This document shows, one piece after another, positions 44,787 through 52,737 of a DNA stretch of 64,000 bases. The DNA is from an uncultured Prevotellaceae bacterium (lineage in GTDB: Bacteria; Bacteroidota; Bacteroidia; Bacteroidales; Bacteroidaceae). Where the stretch lies: NCBI GenBank assembly GCA_900315075.1, contig OMXV01000034.1, positions 1-64,000 on the forward strand, read 5' to 3'. Below the pieces are notes generated by a model. It ran no database searches. It was not told the origin of the DNA and saw nothing but the letters and a program-made list of their open reading frames with translations. The translations under genes and the position numbers were made by a program. Each line of letters begins with the position of its first letter. The first letter of the stretch is position 1.

Positions 44787-45841
44787 ATTATGTAGGTTTT
44801 TAAAAGCCTTGGATATTGCATGGTGAGACAGTGGAGTGAACCATGCTGTCGGACTACCACACGGGCGTCGATACCGATGATATCGAGGCCGGGGAAGGCG
44901 AGCGAGATGGTCTCACAGGCAATGGTGTCGAGGTCGGGTTGATTGTAAGTGGGAACAAGAACGGCACCATTGAGGATGACGAAATTGGCGTAGGTGGCAG
45001 GCAGCCGTTCACCGTCGTCGAAAATGGGGTGGGGCATAGGTAATCGTAGAAGACGATAGGGGTGTCCGTCGGGAGTGCGCAGTGTGCGGAGCTGTTGCTC
45101 TAATGCCTGAAAATCCTCATATTGAGGGTCGCCTTCATCGTCGCATCCTACATAGAGTAGAGTGTCGTATGGAGCGATACGGACGATGGTGTCGATATGT
45201 CCATCGGTGTCGTCGCCGATGAGGTTGCCATGGTCGAGCCAGATGATGTGTTGGGCATGTAGTCGCTGGAGCAGTTGTGTCTCAATCTCTTCCCGGGTGA
45301 GGGGTTGGTTGCGATGGGGTGCCAACAGACAGATGCTGGTGGTGAAGATAATCCCCTCGCCATTGCTCTCTATCGAACCTCCTTCAAGTACAAAGTCATC
45401 GTGGTTTTCGACAGGGTATTGAAACAGACCTTGCGCGGCCATCTTGCTGGTAATCTGGTTGTCGAGAGCGGCAGGGAATTTCTCTCCCCAGCCGTTGAAA
45501 CGGAAATCGAGCACGATGCCGGCACCCTTTCCGTCGGTCAGTGTGATGCCGCCGTGGTCGCGCGCCCAGGTGTCGTTGGTAGCACATTCGCAGAATAAGA
45601 TTTTTTGTAGCGCTTCTGGGCTGAGCGCTTGCTCTAATCTCTGGCGAACGGCTTCGGGGCTGGGCGTGACAATGACCAATCTCTCATAGCGAGTGATGGC
45701 GTCGGCCATTTGGATAAATGTCTCCGTAATCTCTTCTAAGTAGGGCTTCCAGTCGGTATCGGCATGTGGCCATGTCAACTGGATGGCATCCTGTGGATAC
45801 CATTCGGCAGGGAGATGAAGGCCGGTATGTGTCGTTTTCAT
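44783..45841 (-). CDS. aguA: Agmatine deiminase
   Basis: The 352-aa enzyme converts agmatine to N-carbamoylputrescine. Visible features are PAEWYPQDAIQLTWPH at the start, TWARDHGGIT, LEGGSIESNGEG and the catalytic Cys in HGSLHCLTMQYPR near the C-terminus. The start at 45841 begins the conserved part. A longer frame to 45886 would run through the -7 box and start upstream of the transcription start. It supplies AguB, giving a two-step route from agmatine to putrescine. Confidence 0.95.
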   Translation of the reverse strand: MKTTHTGLHLPAEWYPQDAIQLTWPHADTDWKPYLEEITETFIQMADAITRYERLVIVTPSPEAVRQRLEQALSPEALQKILFCECATNDTWARDHGGITLTDGKGAGIVLDFRFNGWGEKFPAALDNQITSKMAAQGLFQYPVENHDDFVLEGGSIESNGEGIIFTTSICLLAPHRNQPLTREEIETQLLQRLHAQHIIWLDHGNLIGDDTDGHIDTIVRIAPYDTLLYVGCDDEGDPQYEDFQALEQQLRTLRTPDGHPYRLLRLPMPHPIFDDGERLPATYANFVILNGAVLVPTYNQPDLDTIACETISLAFPGLDIIGIDARVVVRQHGSLHCLTMQYPRLLKTYII

Positions 45842-45872
45842 TCGTCTTCTCTTATTTGTCGGATTGTCAATG

Positions 45873-45903
45873 CAAAGATAGTGCAAGGCGAGCGAAATTC
45901 AAA
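45873..45903 (-). promoter_or_regulatory. Promoter of aguAB
   Basis: On the minus strand TTTG (45900-45903), 19 nt and TATCTTTG (45873-45880). The -7 box lies in an AAAGATAGTGCAAGGCGAGCG segment that recurs near 46157. Confidence 0.7.
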
Positions 45904-45918
45904 ATAAAAAGTATTTTA

Positions 45919-46153
45919 ATTTTAATTTCCGAGCCGCAGCCTATCTTATCCAAAGTTTCGCAAGTCCTCAACTTCAAGGTTATGAGGTCTTTAGGTTATG
46001 AGGTTATGAGGTGAGATTTGCCCAAAAATGTCGTTATCCATACATATATCACCTTAAAACCTATAAGCGTAGCGACCTCAAAACCTCAAAACCAAACGAA
46101 ACTGGAGCTTGCGAAAGTTGAGATTTTAATTTCCGAGCCGCAGCCTATCTTAT
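45919..46153. repeat. 31-bp direct repeats flanking MITE-like copy C
   Basis: An identical 31-bp sequence (containing TTTCCGAGCCGCAGCCTATC) occurs at 45919-45949 and 46123-46153, abutting both ends of the element between them. It looks like a target duplication but is much longer than the 7- and 9-bp duplications of the other copies. Confidence 0.85.
45950..46122 (+). mobile_element. MITE-like element, copy C (173 bp)
   Basis: This is the most complete copy. Left end CAAAGTTTCGCAAGTCC and right end GGAGCTTGCGAAAGTTGAG are inverted repeats. Inside, a GAGGTCTTTAGGTTATGAGG tract is loosely complementary to the later CCTATAAGC...CCTCAAAACC tract, so the element can fold on itself. There is no open frame of interest. 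It lies between aguA and the endonuclease gene. Confidence 0.8.
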
Positions 46154-46225
46154 GTAAAGATAGTGCAAGGCGAGCGAATTTCTCCAAAAAAAGTGGTTTT
46201 CTTTCGTGAAATGTTTTTTTATGTG

Positions 46226-46233
46226 TATTTTTG
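46226..46233 (+). promoter_or_regulatory. Candidate -7 box of the endonuclease gene
   Basis: TATTTTTG is 26 bp upstream of the start at 46259, with TTTC at 46202-46205 in the -33 position. It supports the start at 46259 and rejects the longer frame from 46163. Confidence 0.5.
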
Positions 46234-46258
46234 CACCAAAAGTTACGACTATATTACG

Positions 46259-47191
46259 ATGAAAAAAACAAAAATCAATAAGAAGAAAGCACTAATGGCC
46301 ATTGCTCTGGTGGCTGTGGGAGTTTTGCTGATGCTGACACGCACAAGCAGTGAGGTAATTATCCCCGCTGATGATTGGCAGGCAAAAGATGGGACTTCTG
46401 AGACATTCTATAACGGGGACAAAGCCAAGGAGACAAGCGAGGTGAAATGGCCTAAAGCCATGGAGGTGCCCGCGAAAATGTCTGGCACACAGGAAATGTT
46501 GCTGAAACGCGATGGATTTTGGGCATCTTATAACAAAGACCGTAAAATCCCCAACTGGGTGGCATGGCATCTGACATCTGCGCATACTCGTGGCGGCAAC
46601 CAACGTGACGACATGGAGTTCACCGAGGATAACGAGGTGCCCTACCCACGTGCTACCGATGACGACTATTACGGTTCGCACTACGACCGTGGTCACATGT
46701 GTCCGGCCGGTGACAACAAATGGGACAGAAGAGCACTCATGCAAACCTTCAAATTTTCTAATATCTGTCCGCAAAACCATTCACTCAACAAAGGCGACTG
46801 GAACGACCTTGAAATACAGAGTCGGTACTGGGCAAGAGAAATGGGCGATATCTATATCGTCGCCGGACCTATTTTCTACGACGGCGTGAAGAAAACTATT
46901 GGTAGAAATCAAGTGGCAGTGCCAGATGCATTCTTCAAGGTCATTCTTTGTGACAATGGAAAAGCCAAGGCCATCGGCTTCATCTATCCCAATCGTGGGG
47001 GGCACAAGGAGATGAAGGAATATGTCAGGCCAGTGGATGAAATAGAGCGCATCACAGGCATTGATTTCTTCCCCAAACTTGAGGATACATTGGAGGAGAA
47101 ACTTGAGAGCGCAACCAAAGACAACATGGTGAACCAATGGAAGGTCTATCTCTATAAACCACACGACTACGAACCCAGCAAGGATAGGTGA
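46259..47191 (+). CDS. Exported DNA/RNA non-specific endonuclease (NUC1 family)
   Basis: The 310-aa protein has a basic N-terminus followed by one hydrophobic helix (about 12-28, MAIALVAVGVLLML), so it is exported or membrane-anchored. The nuclease domain (about 95-290) contains the DRGH motif in SHYDRGHMCPAGDNKWD, whose His is the general base, and the metal-binding Asn in CPQNHSLNKGDWNDLE. Such enzymes cut single- and double-stranded nucleic acid, often for scavenging or DNA competition. No immunity gene is visible alongside, which fits an outward-facing enzyme. Confidence 0.92.
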   Translation: MKKTKINKKKALMAIALVAVGVLLMLTRTSSEVIIPADDWQAKDGTSETFYNGDKAKETSEVKWPKAMEVPAKMSGTQEMLLKRDGFWASYNKDRKIPNWVAWHLTSAHTRGGNQRDDMEFTEDNEVPYPRATDDDYYGSHYDRGHMCPAGDNKWDRRALMQTFKFSNICPQNHSLNKGDWNDLEIQSRYWAREMGDIYIVAGPIFYDGVKKTIGRNQVAVPDAFFKVILCDNGKAKAIGFIYPNRGGHKEMKEYVRPVDEIERITGIDFFPKLEDTLEEKLESATKDNMVNQWKVYLYKPHDYEPSKDR

Positions 47192-47235
47192 GTTGATGAG
47201 TTTGTGAGTTTTTGAGTTTTTGAGTTGATGAGTTT
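47190..47235. repeat. Short TTTTTGAG-type tandem repeat
   Basis: Repeated GAGTTTTT / TGAGTTGATGAG units fill the space between the convergent endonuclease and hypothetical-protein genes. Confidence 0.6.
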
Positions 47236-47248
47236 TTCAAAATTTTGA

Positions 47249-47794
47249 CTATTCGCTTTCAAGCAGAGCGTCTTTGTAGGTGCTGTTGTCCAACAATTTT
47301 ACAGGGATTTTCTTGCCGTTGCCAGGGTTGTCGATGATATAGATTACTTTGTTTTTGTGGGCGTAATTTTCACTGATGGCCGACCCCACAATGCCTAAAA
47401 AACTCCATATCATCACAGACCTCATCCTGCTACCGACGGTTCTTGCCGCAAAAGCGAGTTTGTTGTCACCTAATCGTACTGCCCTGGTGTATCCTCTGCC
47501 CATTCTGATTTTTTTGTAACACAGTCTTCGCAGATTCACATAAAGTGTATCATGGTATTCCACGACAAGTGTCTCCTTCTTTAGCATCTTGGCCGTGGCC
47601 TTGTCGTCGGACGTGATTTTATAGTCACTGCCTCCCACCCAAAACTGGTGTGAGAAGGAATGAGCAATCATGCGGACTGAGGGTATTTCCCGCCATTGTT
47701 CGGCCACGAAATCCTCATAACTGTTGCAGCATCTTTCCTGCGCTGCAACTTCCACCGCCGTTGACAGCACTAGAAACAACAAGATACACCTCAT
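47249..47794 (-). CDS. Exported hypothetical protein
   Basis: The 181-aa protein has a signal peptide (residues 1-18, ending VEVAAQ) and a mature region with SYEDFVAEQW, GGSDYKITSDDK and a hydrophobic segment near 128-142 (MIWSFLGIVGSAIS). It resembles exported proteins of unknown function seen in Bacteroidota (possibly DUF6563, from memory). It follows the beta-barrel gene by 15 bp as the last member of the sigma/anti-sigma cluster. No function can be assigned. Confidence 0.7.
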   Translation of the reverse strand: MRCILLFLVLSTAVEVAAQERCCNSYEDFVAEQWREIPSVRMIAHSFSHQFWVGGSDYKITSDDKATAKMLKKETLVVEYHDTLYVNLRRLCYKKIRMGRGYTRAVRLGDNKLAFAARTVGSRMRSVMIWSFLGIVGSAISENYAHKNKVIYIIDNPGNGKKIPVKLLDNSTYKDALLESE

Positions 47795-47809
47795 ACTTTA
47801 GGTATTGCT

Positions 47810-48421
47810 TTATATGTGCATACGCATGTTTACTGACAGTCCGTAGCGCACGATGCCTTTAATATCATCATCGCTGGACTTGCCGAAATACGTTGAGAAT
47901 GTTGAGAGTTGGACACCAATCCCAATGTTAGGCTTCACCATGAAATCGAACGAGACGGAAGACTTACCGCCAAGCCCTGTTTCCATAGAGTTTTTTTCGA
48001 AGAAATTGGCATAGCCTAATCCTAAATCGACTTTTGCCCAGAATTTCTTGCCAAGGTATCCTGCATACGCCAACGAGGGTCCGGCAAAGAGTTGATACGT
48101 CAATATATCTTCAACTTTTGTACGATTAAAGGCGATAGTGATGCCAAATCCAAAGCCCTTGGGATAGATGTAGTCGTATTCCACCATGAGATCCATTCCT
48201 CTAAGCCCTGAATACTCATCACCCGACGAATAGATTTTGGACTTGACCGATGAAGAGCCGAAACTAATGGCCACCGATTCGTCGGCTTCCTTGGCTTTCT
48301 TTTCAGGCTGTGTGTCAAGCAACGAGGCGAGCGTCTGTGTGGTGGAAACTTCGCCGTCATCCTGAGCATGGATGCTGAGCGTCCATATACATAATACGAT
48401 TGTCAGAAACAGTTTGTTCAT
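47810..48421 (-). CDS. Predicted outer-membrane beta-barrel protein
   Basis: The 203-aa protein has a signal peptide (residues 1-19, ending LSIHAQ), a polar linker with EKKAKEADES, and then about eight amphipathic strands with Gly and aromatic residues (GFGFGITIAFNRT, FWAKVDLGLGYANFF, KPNIGIGVQLSTF), as in small outer-membrane barrels. It lies 20 bp downstream of the anti-sigma gene and is likely co-transcribed. Function unknown. Confidence 0.75.
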   Translation of the reverse strand: MNKLFLTIVLCIWTLSIHAQDDGEVSTTQTLASLLDTQPEKKAKEADESVAISFGSSSVKSKIYSSGDEYSGLRGMDLMVEYDYIYPKGFGFGITIAFNRTKVEDILTYQLFAGPSLAYAGYLGKKFWAKVDLGLGYANFFEKNSMETGLGGKSSVSFDFMVKPNIGIGVQLSTFSTYFGKSSDDDIKGIVRYGLSVNMRMHI

Positions 48422-48422
48422 G

Positions 48423-48455
48423 ATTTTTCAATTTTCAATTTTCAATTTTCAATCT
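48423..48455. repeat. AATTTTC heptamer repeat
   Basis: Three to four AATTTTC units lie just downstream of the anti-sigma stop, at the start of the barrel gene. Confidence 0.6.
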
Positions 48456-49044
48456 TAACATATAACGTATTCCCCTGCCGTTTTATTTCGATGTGGTCGA
48501 AATGATTGAAAAGGGCTATAACTGAGTCGATGTCGTCGGAGGGATTCCAGATGAAGTGTAGGCGCAGCGAAGGTGTATCCTCGTTGGCATAGTGTATGTC
48601 CATACCATAATATTGTGCGATGTCTGAGAGGATGGCACCGAGAGTCTGATTCTCGTACGTCATTTTCGACATTACAACTTGCGCAGTATTTTCTTCTACA
48701 ACTTGTGCCTTTTCCGGTGCAGGTATTGTGATTTCGGCTGTCTTGTTGGTTTCATTGCAGTTGCCTTTCCAAATATAGACTGCCGCCACCACAAAGGAAG
48801 TCACGGCCAACAAGGCGATGACGATGGTGGCGACATAGCGCATCCACAGTGGTCTGCGCCAGTGCTCGTGCAATTGGTAAGAGGGTGTGTCGGTACCTGC
48901 TTGGAAAGATTGTTTCACCCATACCATGGTTTCGTAATATGCAAGTACCTCCTTGTCGTTGAGGAAAGCCGCCAATTGTTGATCCGACATTGTGTCGGTT
49001 TGTTCGGTCATTCTGAGCAGTTGAATTATTTTGTCATCATTCAT
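48442..49044 (-). CDS. FecR-like anti-sigma factor
   Basis: The 200-aa protein has a cytoplasmic N-terminus, one transmembrane helix (about 78-100, VATIVIALLAVTSFVVAAVYIW region) and a periplasmic domain. Its last 70 residues (NQTLGAILSDIAQYYGMDI ... GNTLYVKIEN) match the DUF4974/STN-like C-terminal domain of Bacteroidota FecR proteins, but the central FecR domain is missing, so it is shorter than usual (about 300-350 aa). The start at 49044 overlaps the sigma gene by 8 bp. It presumably holds the neighbouring sigma factor until a periplasmic signal arrives. Confidence 0.75.
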   Translation of the reverse strand: MNDDKIIQLLRMTEQTDTMSDQQLAAFLNDKEVLAYYETMVWVKQSFQAGTDTPSYQLHEHWRRPLWMRYVATIVIALLAVTSFVVAAVYIWKGNCNETNKTAEITIPAPEKAQVVEENTAQVVMSKMTYENQTLGAILSDIAQYYGMDIHYANEDTPSLRLHFIWNPSDDIDSVIALFNHFDHIEIKRQGNTLYVKIEN

Positions 49045-49540
49045 GGCTTTGTGGTTTTTTGTCTTTTTCAAAATGTGTACGTATAGTCATGATAGACTGT
49101 GAGAGATGTTTGTAAACGGCCACCTCGCTGATCTGCAGGGCATCGGCTATTTCCTGATATTTCATTCCATCGGCAAACCTCATGGTGAGAATCTGCCGGT
49201 CTCGTTCGTTGAATCGCCGATTGATGAAATGTCGGAGGTTTTCTGCTCTCTCATCTTCATCACCCTTACCCTCCTCCAATGTGGCAAGGGTATATAGTCC
49301 GTTGATACGGTGGCGCAACTTCTTTTGATTGATAATATTGACACATCTGTTTCTCACACAGGTCATCAGATATGAGCGAACAGAACCACTGCGAAGGACG
49401 GCCTGGCTGTCGGCCAGTCGGGCGAAGACATCGCTCACTACATCCTGGCTCTCAGTCTCATCATACAGCATGGTCTTGGCCAAACCGAGCATCTCTGTAT
49501 GATAGGTTTCGTATAGGGATTTGAGTTCTTGTTCGTTCAT
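49037..49540 (-). CDS. ECF RNA polymerase sigma factor
   Basis: The 167-aa protein has sigma region 2 (about 8-75: LYETYHTEMLGLAKTML, then DVVSDVFARLAD and YLMTCVRNRCVNII) and region 4 (about 108-157: LTMRFADGMKYQEIADALQISEVAVYKHLSQSI is the helix-turn-helix). It belongs to the Bacteroidota sigma-70 group paired with FecR proteins. It overlaps the anti-sigma gene, and the STN-domain exported protein is encoded 103 bp upstream. No SusC/SusD genes are attached, unlike the usual setting. Confidence 0.9.
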   Translation of the reverse strand: MNEQELKSLYETYHTEMLGLAKTMLYDETESQDVVSDVFARLADSQAVLRSGSVRSYLMTCVRNRCVNIINQKKLRHRINGLYTLATLEEGKGDEDERAENLRHFINRRFNERDRQILTMRFADGMKYQEIADALQISEVAVYKHLSQSIMTIRTHFEKDKKPQSHE

Positions 49541-49643
49541 TGGGGGATGTTTGGTGATTTTTTCGGATTATAAATCTGGATATTCATGGCATCGGGATGG
49601 CAAATCCCGATGAATGGGTGGTCGGTTGCAGCCCGTGCTCCCT

Positions 49644-51602
49644 TTAGTTGCAGATGACGAAGGTGTCGGAGCCATCTATGAGTTGTGCTTTTTGTCCGAC
49701 AAACTGTTGCGCCATTCCTCTAATTGAGGTGGCACCATTATTAGATGAGGTGAAGCCATCGAATCTTGGTATAAAACACTGTCCGTTGTTGGTGCGAATC
49801 ATCCAGACGATATTGTTTTCATCCATTAGTTGGTCTATCCCCTCCTTGTCGTTCATCGTTGTCATGGCCATTTGGAAAGGTATGCCTGCGTGTTGAAGCA
49901 TGTGGGCAAACATAATAGTGTATTCACGATTGAGGAAAATGTTGTCGATGCATCCGTCGAAAGTGTGATGCTTATAGACGAGATAAGTGGGAAAGCGTAG
50001 GGTCTGATAGTAGAGTGCTTCGGTCAACAACTCCTGTGAGTTGGTCTTACGTGCAAGATTGGTCACGAGCGCGCTGACGACAGTGGTGTCGGTCTCGTTC
50101 CAACTATTGACTGTCCACGTCTTTGTGTCGCACATCGTCTTCATCTTGTCATAGATTCCCATCCTTGTAGTCAGGACATCCTGCATTGCAGGATTCACCG
50201 CCACATGATTCCCCGTGGCACTGAGAGGGGCATTGACTTTCATTTCCTCATCACGCACATAGAGTGCATAGCCCCTCTCTTTATCCCTCATCGGCATCAG
50301 ATTTTTGTAATGTGCTGAGAGTAACGTCTTTCCATCGGTGTCAGACCGTTGTTGCAGGGTGTCAGCCTCGTTGAGGAGACGGTATTGTGCATTCAGGTTC
50401 TTGTCGATATGAGCGGAAAACCTACATGAGAGTTGCGGACAGTTCCTGTCTATCGTCATCAACACAGGTTCTGGGTTGACCGTAGAAGTCTTTGTTTCAG
50501 TCCATATGAAGTAGTCGATGATATCGCCGCTCTCCAAACCACTCACCGTGATATATTTGGGTCGGAATCGTTCGTCGGTGCCGAGGGGCTGTGTGTACTC
50601 ATCCGTCTCGACAACATGTTCTGTGCCATCAGGTTTTATCACCTTGACCCCCATGACCACCTCCTTGTCAGGGTCATCCGACATAATCGTCTCGCGGGGA
50701 TATTCGAGCATGGCGTATTTGTCGGCGGTCTGTTCTTCGTTGAGCAGAATACGTTGTCGGTGTAACGCGATGGTGTTGGTACGATATGTCCCCAAGGGAC
50801 TTTGGTGGTGTGAACCGAGAAGATGCCAGGGCTTGAACAAGAATTTTCGCTTATAATTCTGGTCGTACGACTGGGCGATGACAATCTCTGGGAAAGCAAG
50901 CAGTGAATCAGGCACGGTAGTTGTCTGAAAGCATGAGTCGCGCTTCCCCCAGACTTTTTCCCGTACTTTCTCAGCCCGTCGGTGATATGCTTTCTGCACC
51001 CGTGGTTTGTCTCCTCTTCGTTGCGTCACCTCGACGGGATGCAATTGATAGGTGGCAGGTTGAAGGCGTATCGTTCCGATGTCGCCAACCTTGAAGACAC
51101 CTGTGAAAGGCTTGTATCCGAGGCAATTAATTCTTACGGCTATGGTCATCGAGTCGCATGGCACGGAGAATTTACCGCTTTCGTTGCTTATGCCGGTATT
51201 TATCGTTTTACGTGTTTGGGGATGCGACAGTATCACACTGGCATAGGGTATCGGTTCTGCGGTGTGTCCAATGATTTTTCCCCTAATGATGGCACTCCTC
51301 TTCTGTGTACATTCCAAGAAAATCCGATGGTCGGTGATGGTCATTTTCACTGGATAAAAACCTATGACTTTTTTAATGGCATCGATGATGGGGAGCCGCT
51401 TGAACTGGCATGTGACGGGGAAAACCTCCAACTCGTCGTGGATGAAATACAGGTCATAATCCGGTGTTGCACTGTTGATGTCGGCCATGACATGTGACAT
51501 GGGCACATCGACGTATTTCCTGCTGATGGATTGGGCATTGATAGCCAACTGCAGCAGGAATGTGAAAACCAAGAGTAATAATCGCCGGAGGTGTATGGTC
51601 AT
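49644..51602 (-). CDS. Exported STN / carboxypeptidase-regulatory / DUF3857-like protein
   Basis: The 652-aa protein has a signal peptide (residues 1-24, ending LAINAQ). Residues about 28-95 look like an STN (secretin/TonB short N-terminal) domain: VPMSHVMADINSATPDYDLYF and ITDHRIFLECT. Residues about 100-180 are a carboxypeptidase-regulatory-like domain (IRGKIIGHTAEPIPYASVIL). The rest resembles DUF3857 and transglutaminase-like exported proteins, with EYPRETIMSDDPDKEVVM, SGLESGDIIDYFIW and a late AHMLQHAGIPFQMAMTTMND segment. STN domains normally precede TonB barrels and talk to FecR; here there is no barrel. It lies upstream of the sigma/anti-sigma pair and may be their sensor or target. 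The start at 51602 avoids a REP-like extension. Confidence 0.7.
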   Translation of the reverse strand: MTIHLRRLLLLVFTFLLQLAINAQSISRKYVDVPMSHVMADINSATPDYDLYFIHDELEVFPVTCQFKRLPIIDAIKKVIGFYPVKMTITDHRIFLECTQKRSAIIRGKIIGHTAEPIPYASVILSHPQTRKTINTGISNESGKFSVPCDSMTIAVRINCLGYKPFTGVFKVGDIGTIRLQPATYQLHPVEVTQRRGDKPRVQKAYHRRAEKVREKVWGKRDSCFQTTTVPDSLLAFPEIVIAQSYDQNYKRKFLFKPWHLLGSHHQSPLGTYRTNTIALHRQRILLNEEQTADKYAMLEYPRETIMSDDPDKEVVMGVKVIKPDGTEHVVETDEYTQPLGTDERFRPKYITVSGLESGDIIDYFIWTETKTSTVNPEPVLMTIDRNCPQLSCRFSAHIDKNLNAQYRLLNEADTLQQRSDTDGKTLLSAHYKNLMPMRDKERGYALYVRDEEMKVNAPLSATGNHVAVNPAMQDVLTTRMGIYDKMKTMCDTKTWTVNSWNETDTTVVSALVTNLARKTNSQELLTEALYYQTLRFPTYLVYKHHTFDGCIDNIFLNREYTIMFAHMLQHAGIPFQMAMTTMNDKEGIDQLMDENNIVWMIRTNNGQCFIPRFDGFTSSNNGATSIRGMAQQFVGQKAQLIDGSDTFVICN

Positions 51603-51948
51603 ATCAATCTCATGAGGTGTTGTGTGGGTATTTCGGACACACACGGGGTGAATCCCTACAATTATATACAAATAGATGGTGCAAAAACTTAACCATGTTA
51701 ACATTTTTTATGTACCATGGAATCTGTTTGCAAAGAGTAGATTCAACAAGCAAGTGCAAAAGTACAAGTTTTTCTCAAAAGAGCAATCGGTTGGGAAATG
51801 ACCATGTCAAAATATAGGATAAATCCCCATGCCACGCAGGCGTAATTCTTTTCCTTATTTGAAAAAGAATGTTAATAATTGGGTGGGCGTTTGCATTATT
51901 CCACTGAAAAACATTATCTTTGCATTTCAAACCAAATTGCTGTAAAGC
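51603..51948. repeat. Divergent intergenic region with REP-like remnant
   Basis: No gene. Positions 51637-51660 are a degenerate REP-like copy (GGACACACACGGGGTG). The rest is AT-rich and holds the promoter of the nif3-like gene at its right end. Confidence 0.5.
51890..51922 (+). promoter_or_regulatory. Promoter of the Nif3-like gene
   Basis: TTTG at 51890-51893, 21 nt and TATCTTTG at 51915-51922, 26 bp upstream of a GTG start. Confidence 0.65.
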
Positions 51949-52734
51949 GTGAAAATAAGAGAAGTGGTGTATGCCCTTGAACGATTCGCGCCTCTGCCCC
52001 TGCAAGAAAGTTATGATAATGCTGGCTTGCAGGTAGGATTGACAGAGACGGAGGTGTCAGGGGCATTATTGTGTTTAGACGTGACCGAGAAAGTAATCGA
52101 TGAGGCCATCGCATTGGGGTGTAATCTAGTGATTTCGCACCATCCTCTTGTGTTCCGTCCCCTGAAAAGAGTCTCGGATGCCAATTTTGTGCAGAGGTGT
52201 GTCGTCAAGGCCATCAAGAACGACATTGCCATTGTGTCGATGCATACCAACCTGGATAATGCACTCAATGGTGTCAACTTCAAAATCGCCGAGAAGATGG
52301 AGCTTGCAAACGCTCGACTGTTTGCTGAGAAAACCGTGGGCGACATCCAAGGCGGTAGTGGCGTGATGGGTGAATTACAGACACCGATGGCAGCGGCCGA
52401 TTTCATCAGGATGCTGAAGGAGACGTTCGACGTGAAATGTGTCAAAGCCAACGAATTGCTCAAAAGAGACATTCTGCGTGTGGCTGTCTGCGGTGGGGCA
52501 GGGGCATTTCTGCTGTCGGAGGCTGTGGCAAAGGGTGCCGATGCTTTTGTGACAGGTGAGATGCACTACCACGAATTTTTCGACCATGAGCAGGAGATAC
52601 AAATCTGTGTCATTGGGCACTACGAAAGCGAACAATATACCAAAGAAATATTCAAATCAATCATTGAGGAAAGGTGTGAGGGCGTCAGGTGTTACATGAC
52701 GAGCATCAACACCAATCCTATTAACTATTTATAA
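51949..52734 (+). CDS. Nif3-like dinuclear metal protein (YbgI/DUF34)
   Basis: The 261-aa protein starts with GTG and belongs to the conserved Nif3/YbgI family, which binds two metal ions per subunit. The ligands are in NLVISHHPLVFRPLKRV (adjacent His pair), HTNLDNA and, near the end, VIGHYESEQ. ESYDNAGLQVG at the start is also typical. Its biochemical role is unsettled; it has been linked to GTP cyclohydrolase-type or cofactor functions. The zinc-ribbon protein gene follows 3 bp after its stop, a pairing often seen in Bacteroidota. Confidence 0.9.
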   Translation: MKIREVVYALERFAPLPLQESYDNAGLQVGLTETEVSGALLCLDVTEKVIDEAIALGCNLVISHHPLVFRPLKRVSDANFVQRCVVKAIKNDIAIVSMHTNLDNALNGVNFKIAEKMELANARLFAEKTVGDIQGGSGVMGELQTPMAAADFIRMLKETFDVKCVKANELLKRDILRVAVCGGAGAFLLSEAVAKGADAFVTGEMHYHEFFDHEQEIQICVIGHYESEQYTKEIFKSIIEERCEGVRCYMTSINTNPINYL

Positions 52735-52737
52735 ATT

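Noticed and set aside
46163-46258. Upstream extension of the endonuclease gene
   Set aside because: The extension runs through a dispersed repeat and the TATTTTTG promoter box; the start at 46259 gives a typical export signal.
46259-47794. Toxin-immunity pair formed by the endonuclease and the next hypothetical gene
   Set aside because: The two genes are convergent, the hypothetical protein is itself exported and belongs to the sigma-factor cluster, so an immunity role is not supported.
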